From contig NZ_FNHB01000004.1 in assembly GCF_900104455.1 (NCBI RefSeq), positions 77,755 through 141,754 on the forward strand: a DNA stretch of 64,000 nt, in the 5' to 3' direction. Positions within the stretch are counted from its first letter, which is position 1; each line of letters opens with the position of its first letter. The notes beneath the pieces are model-generated. The model was not told the origin of the DNA. It did no database searches and saw only the letters and a program-made list of their open reading frames with translations. Made by a program: the position numbers and the translations under genes. This document shows positions 35,432-45,120 of the stretch, in pieces. This DNA is from Dendrosporobacter quercicolus. Its GTDB lineage: Bacteria; Bacillota; Negativicutes; DSM-1736; Dendrosporobacteraceae.

Positions 35432-36325
35432 ATGTTTAACGCGGAGAACGTAAAACTGGGTATTGCGCCTATTGCCTGGACGAACGACGATATGCCGGAG
35501 CTTGGCCGGGAAAATACATTTGAACAATGCGTCAGTGAGGCGGCGTTAGCCGGTTTTGCCGGGACTGAAGTTGGGAGCAAATTTCCCAAGGATGCAGCAG
35601 TGTTGAAAAAGGCTCTTGATCTGCGGGGTCTGGAAATTGCCAGCGCCTGGTTCAGCTCTTTCCTGACCACAAAGCCTTACGAAGAGACTGAAGCCGAGTT
35701 TATCAGACATCGTGATTTTCTCAGTGCAATGGGAGCCAGGGTTGTTGTGGTATCAGAACAGGGGCATAGTATCCAGGGGCAAAATATTGCCGTTTTTGAA
35801 GGCAAGTATGTCCTGGATGACGCTGCATGGAAGCTGCTGGCGGCGGGGCTTAACAAACTAGGCGCGTTAGCGCGGGAAAAAGGAATGAAACTGGTATTCC
35901 ATCATCATATGGGTACAGTGGTTCAAACAACGGAGGAGATTGACAAGCTGCTGGGCTTAACTGATGAAAATCTGGTTTATTTGTTGTATGACACCGGACA
36001 TCTCGTATACTCAGGTGAGAATCCGGAGTTGATATTGAAGAAATATGTCAATAGAATAAAGCATGTCCATTTAAAAGATATCCGTCCGGCGATGCGGGAT
36101 AAAGTGAAACAAGAAAGTCTCAGCTTTTTGAAAGGCGTCCGGCTGGGGGCATTTACTGTTCCCGGCGACGGTTGTATTGATTTTGTCCCCTTGTTTAAGA
36201 TACTGGCGGATCATCAGTATGAAGGCTGGCTGCTGGTTGAGGCAGAGCAGGACCCGGCTAAAGCCAATCCCTTAGAGTATGCATTAAAGGCAAGAGCGTA
36301 TTTGAAGACTCAGCTGGGGTTTTGA
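35432..36325 (+). CDS. iolE: Inosose dehydratase IolE
   Basis: The 297-residue TIM-barrel enzyme dehydrates scyllo-inosose to 3D-trihydroxycyclohexane-1,2-dione. It matches IolE at [70 protein letters not shown] and VPGDGCIDF; His and Asp/Glu residues in these motifs bind the metal. AAAGGAG lies before ATG 35432. It starts the iolE-iolB-iolD group. The preceding gap holds an AraC-gene terminator and a possible iolC-tail scar at 35297-35311. Confidence 0.93.
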   Translation: MFNAENVKLGIAPIAWTNDDMPELGRENTFEQCVSEAALAGFAGTEVGSKFPKDAAVLKKALDLRGLEIASAWFSSFLTTKPYEETEAEFIRHRDFLSAMGARVVVVSEQGHSIQGQNIAVFEGKYVLDDAAWKLLAAGLNKLGALAREKGMKLVFHHHMGTVVQTTEEIDKLLGLTDENLVYLLYDTGHLVYSGENPELILKKYVNRIKHVHLKDIRPAMRDKVKQESLSFLKGVRLGAFTVPGDGCIDFVPLFKILADHQYEGWLLVEAEQDPAKANPLEYALKARAYLKTQLGF

Positions 36326-36336
36326 AAGCAGCGCCA

Positions 36337-36414
36337 GTGCCCAGAAAATTAAAGCTTTATTGAGCAAGGATAGAGCAGGTGGTAACTGAGACCGGCTGGA
36401 GGGATGATATTAAA
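36337..36414 (+). pseudogene. Fragment of an iolC 3' end
   Basis: In the frame that runs into iolB, positions 36364-36414 encode ARIEQVVTETGWRDDIK, matching the C-terminus of IolC copy 2 (ARTEQVVTQIGWKDDIE) at 12 of 17 residues. Just upstream, another frame gives QKIKALLS, matching KDIAAFIA of that protein, so a frameshift separates the two pieces. This is the tail of a lost iolC directly before iolB. Confidence 0.6.
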
Positions 36415-37212
36415 ATGATGGGTTATCTGGAAGAAATCAAGCAGGGCTACAACAGAATCAGCGATCGAAACAACGCCCGGGAGCAGATGCTGATGGATAT
36501 AGGCATAGCGGCCGGTAAAGCAGGGGAAAAGCAGGCGTATTGGGATGAGGAGCAGGAGACGGCCTTGCTGCTGCTCAAAGGAAAAGTAGAACTCAGCTGG
36601 GAAGGCGGGAGCCGTCTTATAGAGAGAAGCTCGGTATTTGACGAAAACCCGTCCTGTCTGCATATCGCGCGCAAGGTCAAAGTGGAAATAAAAGCGCACA
36701 GCGATTATGAGCTGATTATTCAAAAAACAGCCAACGAGGCTGCATTTGAAAGCAGGCTGTATTTGCCGGACGAATGCAAAGCGGAACAGTTTGGCAAAGG
36801 CGTGTGGGAAGAAGCTGCGCTGAGGATCGTAAGAACGGTGTTTGACTATTCCACCGCGCCTTATTCCAAGCTGGTGATCGGGGAAGTAATCCATTATCCC
36901 GGGAGATGGTCAAGCTACATACCTCATCATCACCCGCAGCCGGAGGTATACTTTTATAAGTTTGACAAACCGCAGGGTTTCGGGTTTTCCCTGATCGGAG
37001 AAGAAGCCTGCAAAATCAAACACAACAGCTTTTCGCTGATACCGGGAGGGCTGGTGCATCCGCAGGTGGCGGCGCCGGGATATGCCATGTACTATTGCTG
37101 GATGATCCGGCATTTGGATAATAATCCTTGGACGGACAGGGTCAACGACCCGGCCCATGCCTGGCTGCTTGACCCGTCGGCCAAAATCTGGCGGCCTGCA
37201 ACGCACGTGTAA
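36415..37212 (+). CDS. iolB: 5-deoxy-glucuronate isomerase IolB
   Basis: The 265-residue double-cupin enzyme converts 5-deoxy-glucuronate to 2-deoxy-5-keto-gluconate. The metal-binding cluster is [13 protein letters not shown] near residue 170, and the C-terminal [12 protein letters not shown] is typical. I chose ATG 36415; the in-frame GTG 36379 would add residues that belong to the iolC fragment, and GGAGG at 36398-36402 lies within that fragment. ATA, AGA and AGG codons are more common here and in iolD than in neighbouring genes, hinting at separate ancestry. Confidence 0.9.
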   Translation: MMGYLEEIKQGYNRISDRNNAREQMLMDIGIAAGKAGEKQAYWDEEQETALLLLKGKVELSWEGGSRLIERSSVFDENPSCLHIARKVKVEIKAHSDYELIIQKTANEAAFESRLYLPDECKAEQFGKGVWEEAALRIVRTVFDYSTAPYSKLVIGEVIHYPGRWSSYIPHHHPQPEVYFYKFDKPQGFGFSLIGEEACKIKHNSFSLIPGGLVHPQVAAPGYAMYYCWMIRHLDNNPWTDRVNDPAHAWLLDPSAKIWRPATHV

Positions 37213-37262
37213 CAAAGTGTATTTCAGACGACTTTGAATGCAGTGGGAGGCAAGGTGAAAAA

Positions 37263-39200
37263 ATGAAAAAGGTAAGACTAACCGTAGCGCAGGCGCTGAT
37301 CCGATTCCTAAACAGCCAGTATGTGGAAGTCGATGGGCGTCAGGATAAATTTGTCAAAGGAATATTCACCATCTTTGGGCATGGCAATGTAGTGGGACTG
37401 GGACAGGCGCTGGAACAGGACGCCGGGGATTTAACCGTGCATCAGGGAAGGAACGAACAGGGAATGGCGCATGCCGCCATCGCTTTTGCCAAACAAAAGC
37501 TGAGACGGCAAATTTACGCCTGTACCTCATCCGTAGGGCCGGGTGCGGCCAATATGATCACAGCAGCCGCGACCGCAAGCGCAAACCGCATCCCGGTATT
37601 GCTGCTGCCGGGAGACGTCTATGCCACCAGGCAGCCGGATCCTGTGCTGCAGCAAATAGAGCAATTTCATGATCTGACCATCAGTACAAACGATGCCTTT
37701 AAAGCAGTAAGCAGATACTGGGACCGGATCGCAAGGCCTGAGCAGCTGATGACAGCCTGCATACAGGCAATGCGCGTGCTGACCGACCCGGCCGATACCG
37801 GTGCGGTAACCCTGGCTTTGCCGCAGGATGTACAGGGGGAAGCGTATGACTACCCGGCATACTTTTTTGACAGGCGTGTGCACCGGATCGAAAGAAGGCC
37901 GGCGACAAGTGAAATGATCAGAGCGGCAGTCCAAAGAATTGCGGGAAAAAAGAAACCGCTGATCATCTGCGGCGGCGGCGTAAAATACTCGGAAGCATCG
38001 CGGGAACTGCAAGAATTCGCCGAAACCTTTCACATCCCGTTTGCCGAAACCCAGGCGGGAAAGAGCGCAATTGTCTGGGATCATCCGCTGAACCTGGGCG
38101 GAATAGGCGAGACCGGCAGTTTGGCGGCCAATGCCATTGCCAAAGAAGCAGACCTGGTCATCGGAGTGGGTACGCGATATACCGACTTTACCACCTCCTC
38201 CAAATGGATATTCCAGAATCCTCAGGTAGACTTCCTGAATATCAACATCGCTGTGTTTGACACTTACAAACTGGATGGCGTAAGAGTGGTGGCGGATGCC
38301 AAAGCGGCGCTGGCAGCCTTGACGACGGAGCTGAAACAGGCGGGCTATAAAACAGGCTACACCACGGAGACGGAAGAAGCGCGGGAAAAGCTCAGACAGG
38401 AAGTAGACCGGGTATACAGTATTGAGTATACGGGTAAAGATTTTGTCCCGGAAATAGACGACCATTTAGACCGTTTGGTGCTGGAGGAATTTATAAACAC
38501 GACAGGATCATGCCTGACGCAAACCAGGGTGATCGGCGTACTCAACGAAATGCTGTCGGCGGACGACATTATTGTGGGCGCTTCGGGGAGCCTGCCGGGT
38601 GATTTGCAGCGGGTATGGCGGTCCAAAGGCGTTAATACCTACCATATAGAATACGGATTCTCCTGCATGGGCTATGAAATAAGCGGGGCGCTGGGCGTGA
38701 AGCTGGCGGAACCGGACCGGGAAGTATATGCTTTTACCGGGGACGGTTCGTACATGATGCTGCATTCCGAACTGGTGACCTCCCTGCAGGAAAGGAAAAA
38801 AATTAATGTCATCCTGCTGGATAACATGACCTTCGGCTGTATCAACAATCTGCAGATTGGACATGGCAGCGATAGCTTCGGGACGGAATTCAGGTACCGG
38901 AATGAAAAGACAGGCAAACTGGACGGAGGATTTGTGCCGGTAGACTTTGCAAAAAGTGCGGCAGGCTATGGCTGCAAGACCTATACGGTAAAGAGTATTG
39001 AAGAGCTGCGGCGGGCGCTGGCGGATGCAAGGAAACAGACGGCGTCTACGTTGCTTGATATCAAAGTGCTGCCGAAAACAATGGTGCGCAATTATAACTC
39101 GTGGTGGCGGGTAGGCGTGGCTGAGGTGAGCGGAAACGAACGCATTCGTTCGGCATATGAGCTGGTGAAAGGGAATATCGATCAAGCCCGTTTGTATTGA
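37263..39200 (+). CDS. iolD: 3D-(3,5/4)-trihydroxycyclohexane-1,2-dione hydrolase IolD
   Basis: The 645-residue thiamine-diphosphate enzyme opens the ring of the diketone made by IolE, giving 5-deoxy-glucuronate. The activating Glu lies in [13 protein letters not shown] near residue 63, and the ThDP-magnesium motif GDGSYM with the later N-M-T-F lies near residues 493-520. [28 protein letters not shown] and the C-terminal [16 protein letters not shown] are typical of IolD. GGGAGG precedes ATG 37263, 50 bases after iolB. Confidence 0.95.
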   Translation: MKKVRLTVAQALIRFLNSQYVEVDGRQDKFVKGIFTIFGHGNVVGLGQALEQDAGDLTVHQGRNEQGMAHAAIAFAKQKLRRQIYACTSSVGPGAANMITAAATASANRIPVLLLPGDVYATRQPDPVLQQIEQFHDLTISTNDAFKAVSRYWDRIARPEQLMTACIQAMRVLTDPADTGAVTLALPQDVQGEAYDYPAYFFDRRVHRIERRPATSEMIRAAVQRIAGKKKPLIICGGGVKYSEASRELQEFAETFHIPFAETQAGKSAIVWDHPLNLGGIGETGSLAANAIAKEADLVIGVGTRYTDFTTSSKWIFQNPQVDFLNINIAVFDTYKLDGVRVVADAKAALAALTTELKQAGYKTGYTTETEEAREKLRQEVDRVYSIEYTGKDFVPEIDDHLDRLVLEEFINTTGSCLTQTRVIGVLNEMLSADDIIVGASGSLPGDLQRVWRSKGVNTYHIEYGFSCMGYEISGALGVKLAEPDREVYAFTGDGSYMMLHSELVTSLQERKKINVILLDNMTFGCINNLQIGHGSDSFGTEFRYRNEKTGKLDGGFVPVDFAKSAAGYGCKTYTVKSIEELRRALADARKQTASTLLDIKVLPKTMVRNYNSWWRVGVAEVSGNERIRSAYELVKGNIDQARLY

Positions 39201-39493
39201 TTTCAGGTTAAAAGGTTAGGCACTGCGTCTGTAGAGCACAAATGCCTAAACAATTGCTCTTGATGGCCGCGCCTCATCTATGGTCCAGAGGTGCAGCCTG
39301 CGCTCTGGGCGGCGGGTTCGTGTTGTAAGGCTGTGTTTTGTATCTGCTTCGCGGTCAAATGTTTTTTTATTCGCCGAGAGCAGAATTCAAGAAGAATTTG
39401 TCTAATATTGTTTTTAGGCCAGGACTTGCCACTTGGTATTTAGCAAGAAATCTATAGCAGGGGATTGGATACTTCGCTATAATCTTATTAAAT
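39201..39493 (+). other. Gene-free stretch after iolD with a promoter box
   Basis: TTAGGCA and TGCCTAA at about 39213-39247 could form a weak hairpin ending the iolEBD transcript. TATAAT at 39478-39483 is a good -10 box for iolC copy 2, but no matching -35 hexamer is visible, which suggests an activator. Confidence 0.4.
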
Positions 39494-39671
39494 AGAAAAT
39501 TATAAATATAGGCAATTTACTGAAGATGAAAGCAATGCGCGTATTTTCCAGGATCACAATGATGCAGAACGGGATGTTATGCAGCAAGCTGGCGAGTGGC
39601 TGTGCGCTTTTATCTCCGGGGAAAGAGTTCCGCTTCGCAACGGGAGGCGGGATGGCAGTTGCAAAAATTAA
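39494..39671 (+). pseudogene. Orphan coding fragment upstream of iolC copy 2
   Basis: A headless open frame encodes DHNDAERDVMQQAGEWLCAF followed by a short basic tail and stops with TAA 39669-39671. Composition is gene-like but there is no usable start. It resembles a C-terminal end, perhaps of an alpha/beta hydrolase, which I cannot confirm. Confidence 0.35.
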
Positions 39672-39688
39672 ACGCAGGAGGTTTCCGT

Positions 39689-40720
39689 ATGAATCCTATC
39701 CAGTTTGACTCAGCTAAGCCAATCGATATTATCGCTGTTGGCCGGGCGACAATTGACCTTAATCCGAATGAACTGCACAGGCCCTTGTCGGAGGTGGCGA
39801 CTTTTTCTATGTATCTTGGCGGGTCACCGGCCAATATCGTGGTAGGTATGTCCCGTCTGGGGAAAAAAACCGGATTCATTGGAAAAATTTCCAATGATCA
39901 ATTCGGTCAATTTATCACAAAGTCATTTCAAAAAGAAGGCGTTGACGTTTCCAACCTTACGCCAGCTGGCAATGGCGAAAACTTAGGGTTGACATTTACC
40001 GAAATACTAAGTCCGACTGAAAGCTCTATTTTAATGTACCGCCGGGGGATTGCCGACCTGCAATTGTCGGTGGACGATGTTTCCGAAGAGTATATCAAGA
40101 AGGCCAAGATTTTGCTTGTTTCCGGTACGGCCCTGTCGGCCAGTCCGTCCCGTGAAGCCTGCTTTTTGGCAATGAACTACGCCAAAAAGCATGGAGCGGT
40201 TATTATCTTTGACATTGATTACCGTAATTATACCTGGCAGTCCAAAGCCGAAATTGCCGTATATTATTCTCTTGCCGGCAAATTGAGCGATATTGTCATT
40301 GGTTCGCGCGAGGAATTTGATTTAATGGAAATGCTGCCGCCCGACAATGACGTCAAAAGCTATCAGTTAGCCGATAAATACCTGGAATATGGCAATAAAA
40401 TCGCAATTATTAAATTTGGGAAAAAAGGGTCGGTTGCTTATTGCGGCGATACCCTGGCTTATAAGGTGGAATCTTTTCCTGTTAAACTTCTCAAATCCTT
40501 TGGCGGCGGCGATGCCTATGCCTCAGCTTTTATCTATGGCTTACTGGAGAATTGGGCGGTGCCCAAAGCATTGGAATTTGCCTCCGCCTCCGCTTCTATG
40601 GTTGTCGCCAGCCACAGCTGCTCCACAGCTATGCCCGCAGCAAAAGACATAGCAGCCTTTATTGCCGCCAGAACAGAACAGGTCGTTACTCAAATAGGCT
40701 GGAAAGACGATATCGAATAG
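39689..40720 (+). CDS. iolC: 5-dehydro-2-deoxygluconokinase IolC, copy 2
   Basis: The 343-residue PfkB kinase is closer to Bacillus IolC than copy 1: DIIAVGRATIDLNPNELHRP, MYLGGSPANIVVGMSRLGKK, LTFTEILSPTESSILMYRRG, DIDYRNYTWQSKAEIAVYYS and GGGDAYASAFIYG. It should phosphorylate 2-deoxy-5-keto-gluconate from the IolB reaction. AGGAGG at 39676-39681 fixes ATG 39689; the longer upstream frame is not used. It follows iolE-iolB-iolD by 488 bases with its own -10 box. Confidence 0.92.
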   Translation: MNPIQFDSAKPIDIIAVGRATIDLNPNELHRPLSEVATFSMYLGGSPANIVVGMSRLGKKTGFIGKISNDQFGQFITKSFQKEGVDVSNLTPAGNGENLGLTFTEILSPTESSILMYRRGIADLQLSVDDVSEEYIKKAKILLVSGTALSASPSREACFLAMNYAKKHGAVIIFDIDYRNYTWQSKAEIAVYYSLAGKLSDIVIGSREEFDLMEMLPPDNDVKSYQLADKYLEYGNKIAIIKFGKKGSVAYCGDTLAYKVESFPVKLLKSFGGGDAYASAFIYGLLENWAVPKALEFASASASMVVASHSCSTAMPAAKDIAAFIAARTEQVVTQIGWKDDIE

Positions 40721-40728
40721 GGACTTCC

Positions 40729-40785
40729 AGTACTGCACCATTCTGAAGCTGCCAGTAGGCTGAAATTCAGGGGTGGTGCAGTACT
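40729..40785. repeat. MITE-like palindromic element, short copy
   Basis: AGTACTGCACCA at 40729-40740 pairs perfectly with 40774-40785, with an inner CTGAA/TTCAG pair. The arms are shared with the long element at 30365-30523. It may double as the terminator of iolC copy 2. Confidence 0.55.
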
Positions 40786-41039
40786 AGGCCCCGACAGGGT
40801 GGCTGGTAAGTCTGCTGACGGAAGCTTTAGCGGTCATTGATTTTCAAGAATCAATCCAATATTTAAAAAGCAAGATTTTGAAAGTTTGGTAGAAAAATCC
40901 TGAAAAGTATCTCGATGTAAGCAGAGTATCCAACAAGAAATCTAAAGAATATTGCGACTATTTCGGATAAAATGAAACTAACTAGACGGTTAAACGTTTC
41001 AGCCGCTGTCGTACGTAGGAGCGGCAATGTCTGTGAACC
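40786..41039 (+). other. Decayed stretch between iolC copy 2 and the dead iolT
   Basis: A broken frame at about 40838-40970 (DFQESIQYLKSKILKVW, stop, then NPEKYLDVSRV onward) looks like an eroded coding sequence of unknown origin. A cre-like TTAAACGTTTCA at 40993-41004 may be left from the promoter of the dead transporter gene. Confidence 0.3.
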
Positions 41040-41580
41040 GGGGGGGGGGGTAACAACAGAGCCTTATCCTATATGGCTCAGCTGGACTAGTCAAATCTTA
41101 ATGCTTATACGGAAGGACTGGTAGCCAGTTCACTGCTGTTCGGAGTCGCTTTGGGATCTATAGCTGATCCGGCGGCTTTTTTCAGATAAACATGGCTGCC
41201 GGAAGAATATTTTTTATTTAGCCAGCTTGGTTTTTATCACCAGGCTGGGCTGTACGTTTCTGGCAGTTTTTGGCCTTTGTTTTTTATGTGATTATTGGCG
41301 TTGCTTTGGGTCATGATGCTGGAGTCTGGCGGTACAATGTATTACGGAACGGAAATACCCGGCAATGCGGAATTCAGTACGAGGGGGTCTTGATGGCAAT
41401 ATTGCCAGGTGGGGTCATTTCCGTACTGGCCTGATTTGTGGGATTTGGCTTCTGAACGAGTAGGGCGCCGGCCAATACTGGCGGGCGGATTGGTACAATG
41501 ATGACCCTTGCTGATAACTGGCAGTCTGCCCTTGACGATAGCGGAATCGGCATTGTTTCCCTACGTTCCTTTCATTAATG
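41040..41580 (+). pseudogene. Remnant of an IolT-like inositol transporter gene
   Basis: Broken frames match IolT in order. NNRALSYMAQLD, a stop, then NLNAYTEGLVASSLLFGVAL corresponds to the region after helix 1. Further on, TMYYGTEIPGNAEFST, GGVISVLA, a stop, FVGFG and RRPILAGGL correspond to the middle of IolT (MYYGTEIL, GVISVLATFVG, GRRPML). Stops, frameshifts and deletions make it non-functional. The intact homologue is at 49691-51151. A run of 11 G opens the remnant. Confidence 0.75.
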
Positions 41581-41758
41581 GTAACTTTCCTGCCTTTTCA
41601 GCAAGGAGCCATTTCGCCTGTGATGTGGCTCCTTGCTGAAATGCAAGAACGACCATTCCGGGATCGGCATTTGGTCATAATTCATACAAGATGACTCGTC
41701 ATTCCTTGTCTCTATCATAAAGCGATGATGATATATATTTATAGGAAGGAAGTTGTTT

Positions 41759-42634
41759 ATGATACAATGCTTTGTCAAAAGAGAGTTTGTTTCTAGTTTT
41801 TCCAAAAACAGTACTCCTAAATTGCGTTATGTCTCTCGAATTAATGCAACCTATAAGTATCCGCGGATTATGCATGGGCATCAGGACCTGCTGGAACTGT
41901 TGTTTGTGCGCAGCGGCACAGGTGTGTATATCATAAATGAAGTGCGTTATCCCATTCAACAGGGTGACATGATCATTTGCAACAGCGGGGTGCTGCATGA
42001 TGAGGCGCCTGAATGCAACAGTGAGCTGAATACTTATTGCTGTGCGATCGCCGGATTGGAGCTGGAGGGAATTCGAAAGGACTGCTTAATTGCCGATGAC
42101 ATCTATCCGGTTGTTCCCTGTAACGAACAAGCCGCTGCTATTGAATGGATTATGGGCATGATGTATACCGAGCTTGCGGCAAACAAGGTCGGCGGGGAAG
42201 AATGCTGCCATTATTTAATGCTTGCTTTGTTAAGCAAGGTGCTCCAGCTGGTTGAGGACAACAAAGTTTTCCATGACAAAAAGCGGGATGAAATCTATCT
42301 AAAAGGAGAAATGATTAAAACTTATATCGACAGCCGGTATGATGAGGCTTTGAGTCTGCAGTCCATCAGCCGCGCTCTGAATATCAGTCCATACTATCTT
42401 GCTCATATTTTTAAAAGAACAATCGGTTATTCGCCAATGCAGTATATTACCCGCCGCAGGATTGGAGAGGCCCAGACCCTGCTCATCAATACCTGTTATT
42501 CCGTTACGCAGATTGCCTCGATGGTCGGTTATGACAATATCAGCCATTTTAATACGATGTTTTTGAAATATATCGGAATGTCGCCGCGTCAATACCGCAA
42601 TACCTATACCAACGCGAAACAGGAAAAGCGATAG
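41759..42634 (+). CDS. AraC-family regulator, copy 2
   Basis: The 291-residue protein is a full-length paralogue of the AraC regulator at 34330, with the same sensor segments (HGHQDLLELLFVRSGTGVYI, PIQQGDMIICNSGVLHDE) and helix-turn-helix pair (LQSISRALNISPYYLAHIFK, RRIGEAQTLLINTCYSVTQI). The sensor domains differ more than the DNA-binding ends, suggesting related operators. ATG 41759 follows AGGAAG. It overlaps the permease gene downstream by one base. Confidence 0.88.
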   Translation: MIQCFVKREFVSSFSKNSTPKLRYVSRINATYKYPRIMHGHQDLLELLFVRSGTGVYIINEVRYPIQQGDMIICNSGVLHDEAPECNSELNTYCCAIAGLELEGIRKDCLIADDIYPVVPCNEQAAAIEWIMGMMYTELAANKVGGEECCHYLMLALLSKVLQLVEDNKVFHDKKRDEIYLKGEMIKTYIDSRYDEALSLQSISRALNISPYYLAHIFKRTIGYSPMQYITRRRIGEAQTLLINTCYSVTQIASMVGYDNISHFNTMFLKYIGMSPRQYRNTYTNAKQEKR

Positions 42635-43377
42635 TGCTGTCGTTTGCCCTTGCAAGCTATATTTTTGCGGTACAAATGGTGTCTTTTATGATTAAAGGGC
42701 TGGTTGGTTTTGGCAATCCTCTTCTTTCGACTCCGCTTATGGCGATGTATTTGAATAATCATGTCATTACCCCGGCCAACCTTTTATTGGATATGCCGGT
42801 GAATGCCTGGATTGTATGGAAAAACCGCAAGAATTTTTCCCTGAAGAAAACCTTGCCTGTCCTGCTGCTGGTCATGCTTGGCGTTATTCCCGGCACACTG
42901 TTTTTAAAAATGGGGTCTCCTTGGGTAATCAAGGCTGTTTTAGGTATATTTATCATTGGACTTGGTCTGGAAATGATCACTAGAAAACGCGACAGTCAGC
43001 TGAAACCTAATCCCTGGTTACAGATCGTCATATCTTTTTCTTCAGGAATCATGGCAGGTTTATTCGGCATCAACATGTTGTTTCTGGCCTATTTTGAACG
43101 GACTTCCAGTGACCGCAATGAGTTTCGCAGTAATGTATGTTTTGTATTTTTATTCGAAAATATATTTCGCACCATTGTCTATACAGCTACAGGCGTATTC
43201 CAGCCGATCGTCTTTCAGCTATTTGCCTTATCCATACCGGCCGCAGTCATAGGCGTGATTGCGGGGAACAAAATTGACCGGAGGCTTGAGGGAAAAACAG
43301 TGAATCATTTGGTGATTATCGTCTTTATTTTGGGCGGAATCAGCATTTTATTAAAAGCGCTCATTTTTAAGAACTGA
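42634..43377 (+). CDS. TauE/SafE-family (TSUP) membrane transporter
   Basis: The 247-residue protein has seven or eight hydrophobic helices and the two-repeat form of the TSUP family (FMIKGLVGFGNPLLSTPLM in the first half, SSGIMAGLFGINMLFLAYF in the second). Members export sulfite, sulfoacetate or other small organic anions, sometimes import them. It starts with GTG 42634, overlapping the stop of the AraC gene, so both are translated together. Its place in the inositol island suggests an organic acid end product as cargo, which is inference. Confidence 0.85.
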   Translation: MLSFALASYIFAVQMVSFMIKGLVGFGNPLLSTPLMAMYLNNHVITPANLLLDMPVNAWIVWKNRKNFSLKKTLPVLLLVMLGVIPGTLFLKMGSPWVIKAVLGIFIIGLGLEMITRKRDSQLKPNPWLQIVISFSSGIMAGLFGINMLFLAYFERTSSDRNEFRSNVCFVFLFENIFRTIVYTATGVFQPIVFQLFALSIPAAVIGVIAGNKIDRRLEGKTVNHLVIIVFILGGISILLKALIFKN

Positions 43378-43457
43378 ATAAGATTGAGTGTCTTGGCAAG
43401 GTTAGATGTTGGTTTTAGCCAACGTAGATTTTCGCTCCGCAAGCGACGACATGAAGC

Positions 43458-43535
43458 AGCCGGAGAAAGACCGCAGGACACACCTGACGTTCCTGTTTTG
43501 TCATTCATATTGACAAAGCAGGAACGTCTCCGGCT
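43458..43535. repeat. Long hairpin in the gap before iolM
   Basis: GACGTTCCTG-to-TCA at 43486-43503 pairs with 43511-43528 over 18 bases with one G-U, nested inside AGCCGGAGA 43458-43466 and TCTCCGGCT 43527-43535. There is no T-run. It could be a transcript end, a repeat element or a small RNA. Confidence 0.45.
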
Positions 43536-43853
43536 CTTGGCGTCTTGCAACGCTGAAACGGCAGGATAATGGCGAGGCTGTTTTTCGCAAGACCAAGCGG
43601 AGGAGGGCGGCATACCGGAAGTGTTCTGGCGGACTACTGGATGTTTTGACGAATTTTGCCGTTTTTTCCGGGCGGCTTAATTGAGATTGGCTGCGGCGCA
43701 AATCGGCCGGGATTCGCCTGAGCCGGCAATCTGTCCGGGTTTTGACAGAGAAATTCCACAAAAGTCAGAATTAATAGAAAAGCAAGAATTCTATAGAAAC
43801 AAAAGGGAAAAATTCTTATGATAATGCTAAAGGAAATGTAAAGGAGAATGAAC
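43536..43853 (+). other. Leader region of iolM
   Basis: No gene is visible. TTGACA near 43742 is a possible -35 box without a clear -10 partner. No IolR-like half-site was found, so control of the iolM group seems to differ from that of the first operon. Confidence 0.35.
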
Positions 43854-45026
43854 ATGAGGGCGTTTTATGTCCAAGCAGACTGGAGCCCGAAAGACGGGTA
43901 TCAGCTGTCCGAACGAGAGTTGAGCACGCAACGTGCTTTGCGGGGGAATTCGATTTGGAAAAACATTAGAGGTTCGGTTGTCGACCGGCCTATACCGGAA
44001 TATGACGAGGATCAGGTTTTGCTTAAAGTCGGGGCGGCAGGCATTTGCGGTACCGATGCCCATCTTTTGCGCCGGGATGAGAACGGCTATTCCAAATATG
44101 ACGGTCATTGCAAGTACCCGATTATTACCGGACATGAGTTTGCCGGGGAAATTGTTGAGGTTGGTAAAAAGGTAAAAAAATTAAAAGTCGGCGATCTGGT
44201 CAGCGTGGAATCCATGCATTGGTGTGGTGAATGCGATGCCTGCCGCCGGGGGATGTTCAATCAATGCAAGGATTTGGAAGAGCCTGGCCTTACTTATGAT
44301 GGGGGATTTGCCGAATATGCCGTGGTTAAAGCGAAATATTGTTACCTGCTCAATGACATCGTCAATTTTTATGGTGATAAGATGACTGCATTTGAGCTGG
44401 GCGCAATGATTGAGCCTACCGGCGTTGCTTACAACGGATTATTTGTTCGCGGCGGCGGGATCAGACCAGGCGGGCATGTTGTCGTCTTTGGCGCAGGACC
44501 GATTGGACTTGCGGCAATATCGCTGATGAAAACAGCAGGAGCGGCCAAGTTAATTTGTTTTGAAAGTGTGCCGGAACGGGTCGAACTGGCCAAACAGTGC
44601 GGCGCTGATGCCGTCTACAATCCTATGGATTTTAAATCGGCGGATGAGCAGGCGCAATTATTAATGGAGCTTACTGACGGGGTGGGAATTTCATTGTTTG
44701 CCGAATGCGCGGGGGCGACGAAGTTTACCTATCCGGTGATGGGCAAGTCACTGGCCATCGGCGGTAAAACCGTGCAGATTGGGCACACCATTGGTCTTAC
44801 ACCGGTAGATATTTTTAACTGGCAATGGAATGCGGCGACCATCAGCGGCTCAAACGGGCAGTCAGGCCAGGGGATCTATCCGGATGTTATTGCCTTGATG
44901 GCGGCGGGGCGCATTGATATGAGAAAAATGGTTACAGGGCGTTACCACCTGGAAGATATTGAAGCAGGAATGCAGATTACGGCCGGCAAGGTTCTGGTTT
45001 CAACTGCGTATAAAAAACACGGTTGA
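43854..45026 (+). CDS. iolM: Scyllo-inosose 3-dehydrogenase, IolM-type zinc dehydrogenase
   Basis: The 390-residue medium-chain dehydrogenase has catalytic zinc Cys in AGICGTDAH, the structural zinc cluster CGECDACRRGMFNQC and Rossmann motif GAGPIG. The long N-terminal extension and the GHEFAGEIVEVGKKVKKL segment match the Thermotoga enzyme that oxidises scyllo-inosose to a diketo-inositol. Identification rests on recalled sequence likeness and on iolN and iolO lying next to it. ATG 43854 suits AAGGAG at 43841-43846 better than ATG 43848. Confidence 0.85.
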   Translation: MRAFYVQADWSPKDGYQLSERELSTQRALRGNSIWKNIRGSVVDRPIPEYDEDQVLLKVGAAGICGTDAHLLRRDENGYSKYDGHCKYPIITGHEFAGEIVEVGKKVKKLKVGDLVSVESMHWCGECDACRRGMFNQCKDLEEPGLTYDGGFAEYAVVKAKYCYLLNDIVNFYGDKMTAFELGAMIEPTGVAYNGLFVRGGGIRPGGHVVVFGAGPIGLAAISLMKTAGAAKLICFESVPERVELAKQCGADAVYNPMDFKSADEQAQLLMELTDGVGISLFAECAGATKFTYPVMGKSLAIGGKTVQIGHTIGLTPVDIFNWQWNAATISGSNGQSGQGIYPDVIALMAAGRIDMRKMVTGRYHLEDIEAGMQITAGKVLVSTAYKKHG

Positions 45027-45120
45027 AGGCAGGCTGATCAATATAAGTTATTATCCAGCGCAAAACTATCCGGTATGAAAAGGAAGTTTTCCGGCAATTT
45101 AACGAATGGAGGAGATAAAA

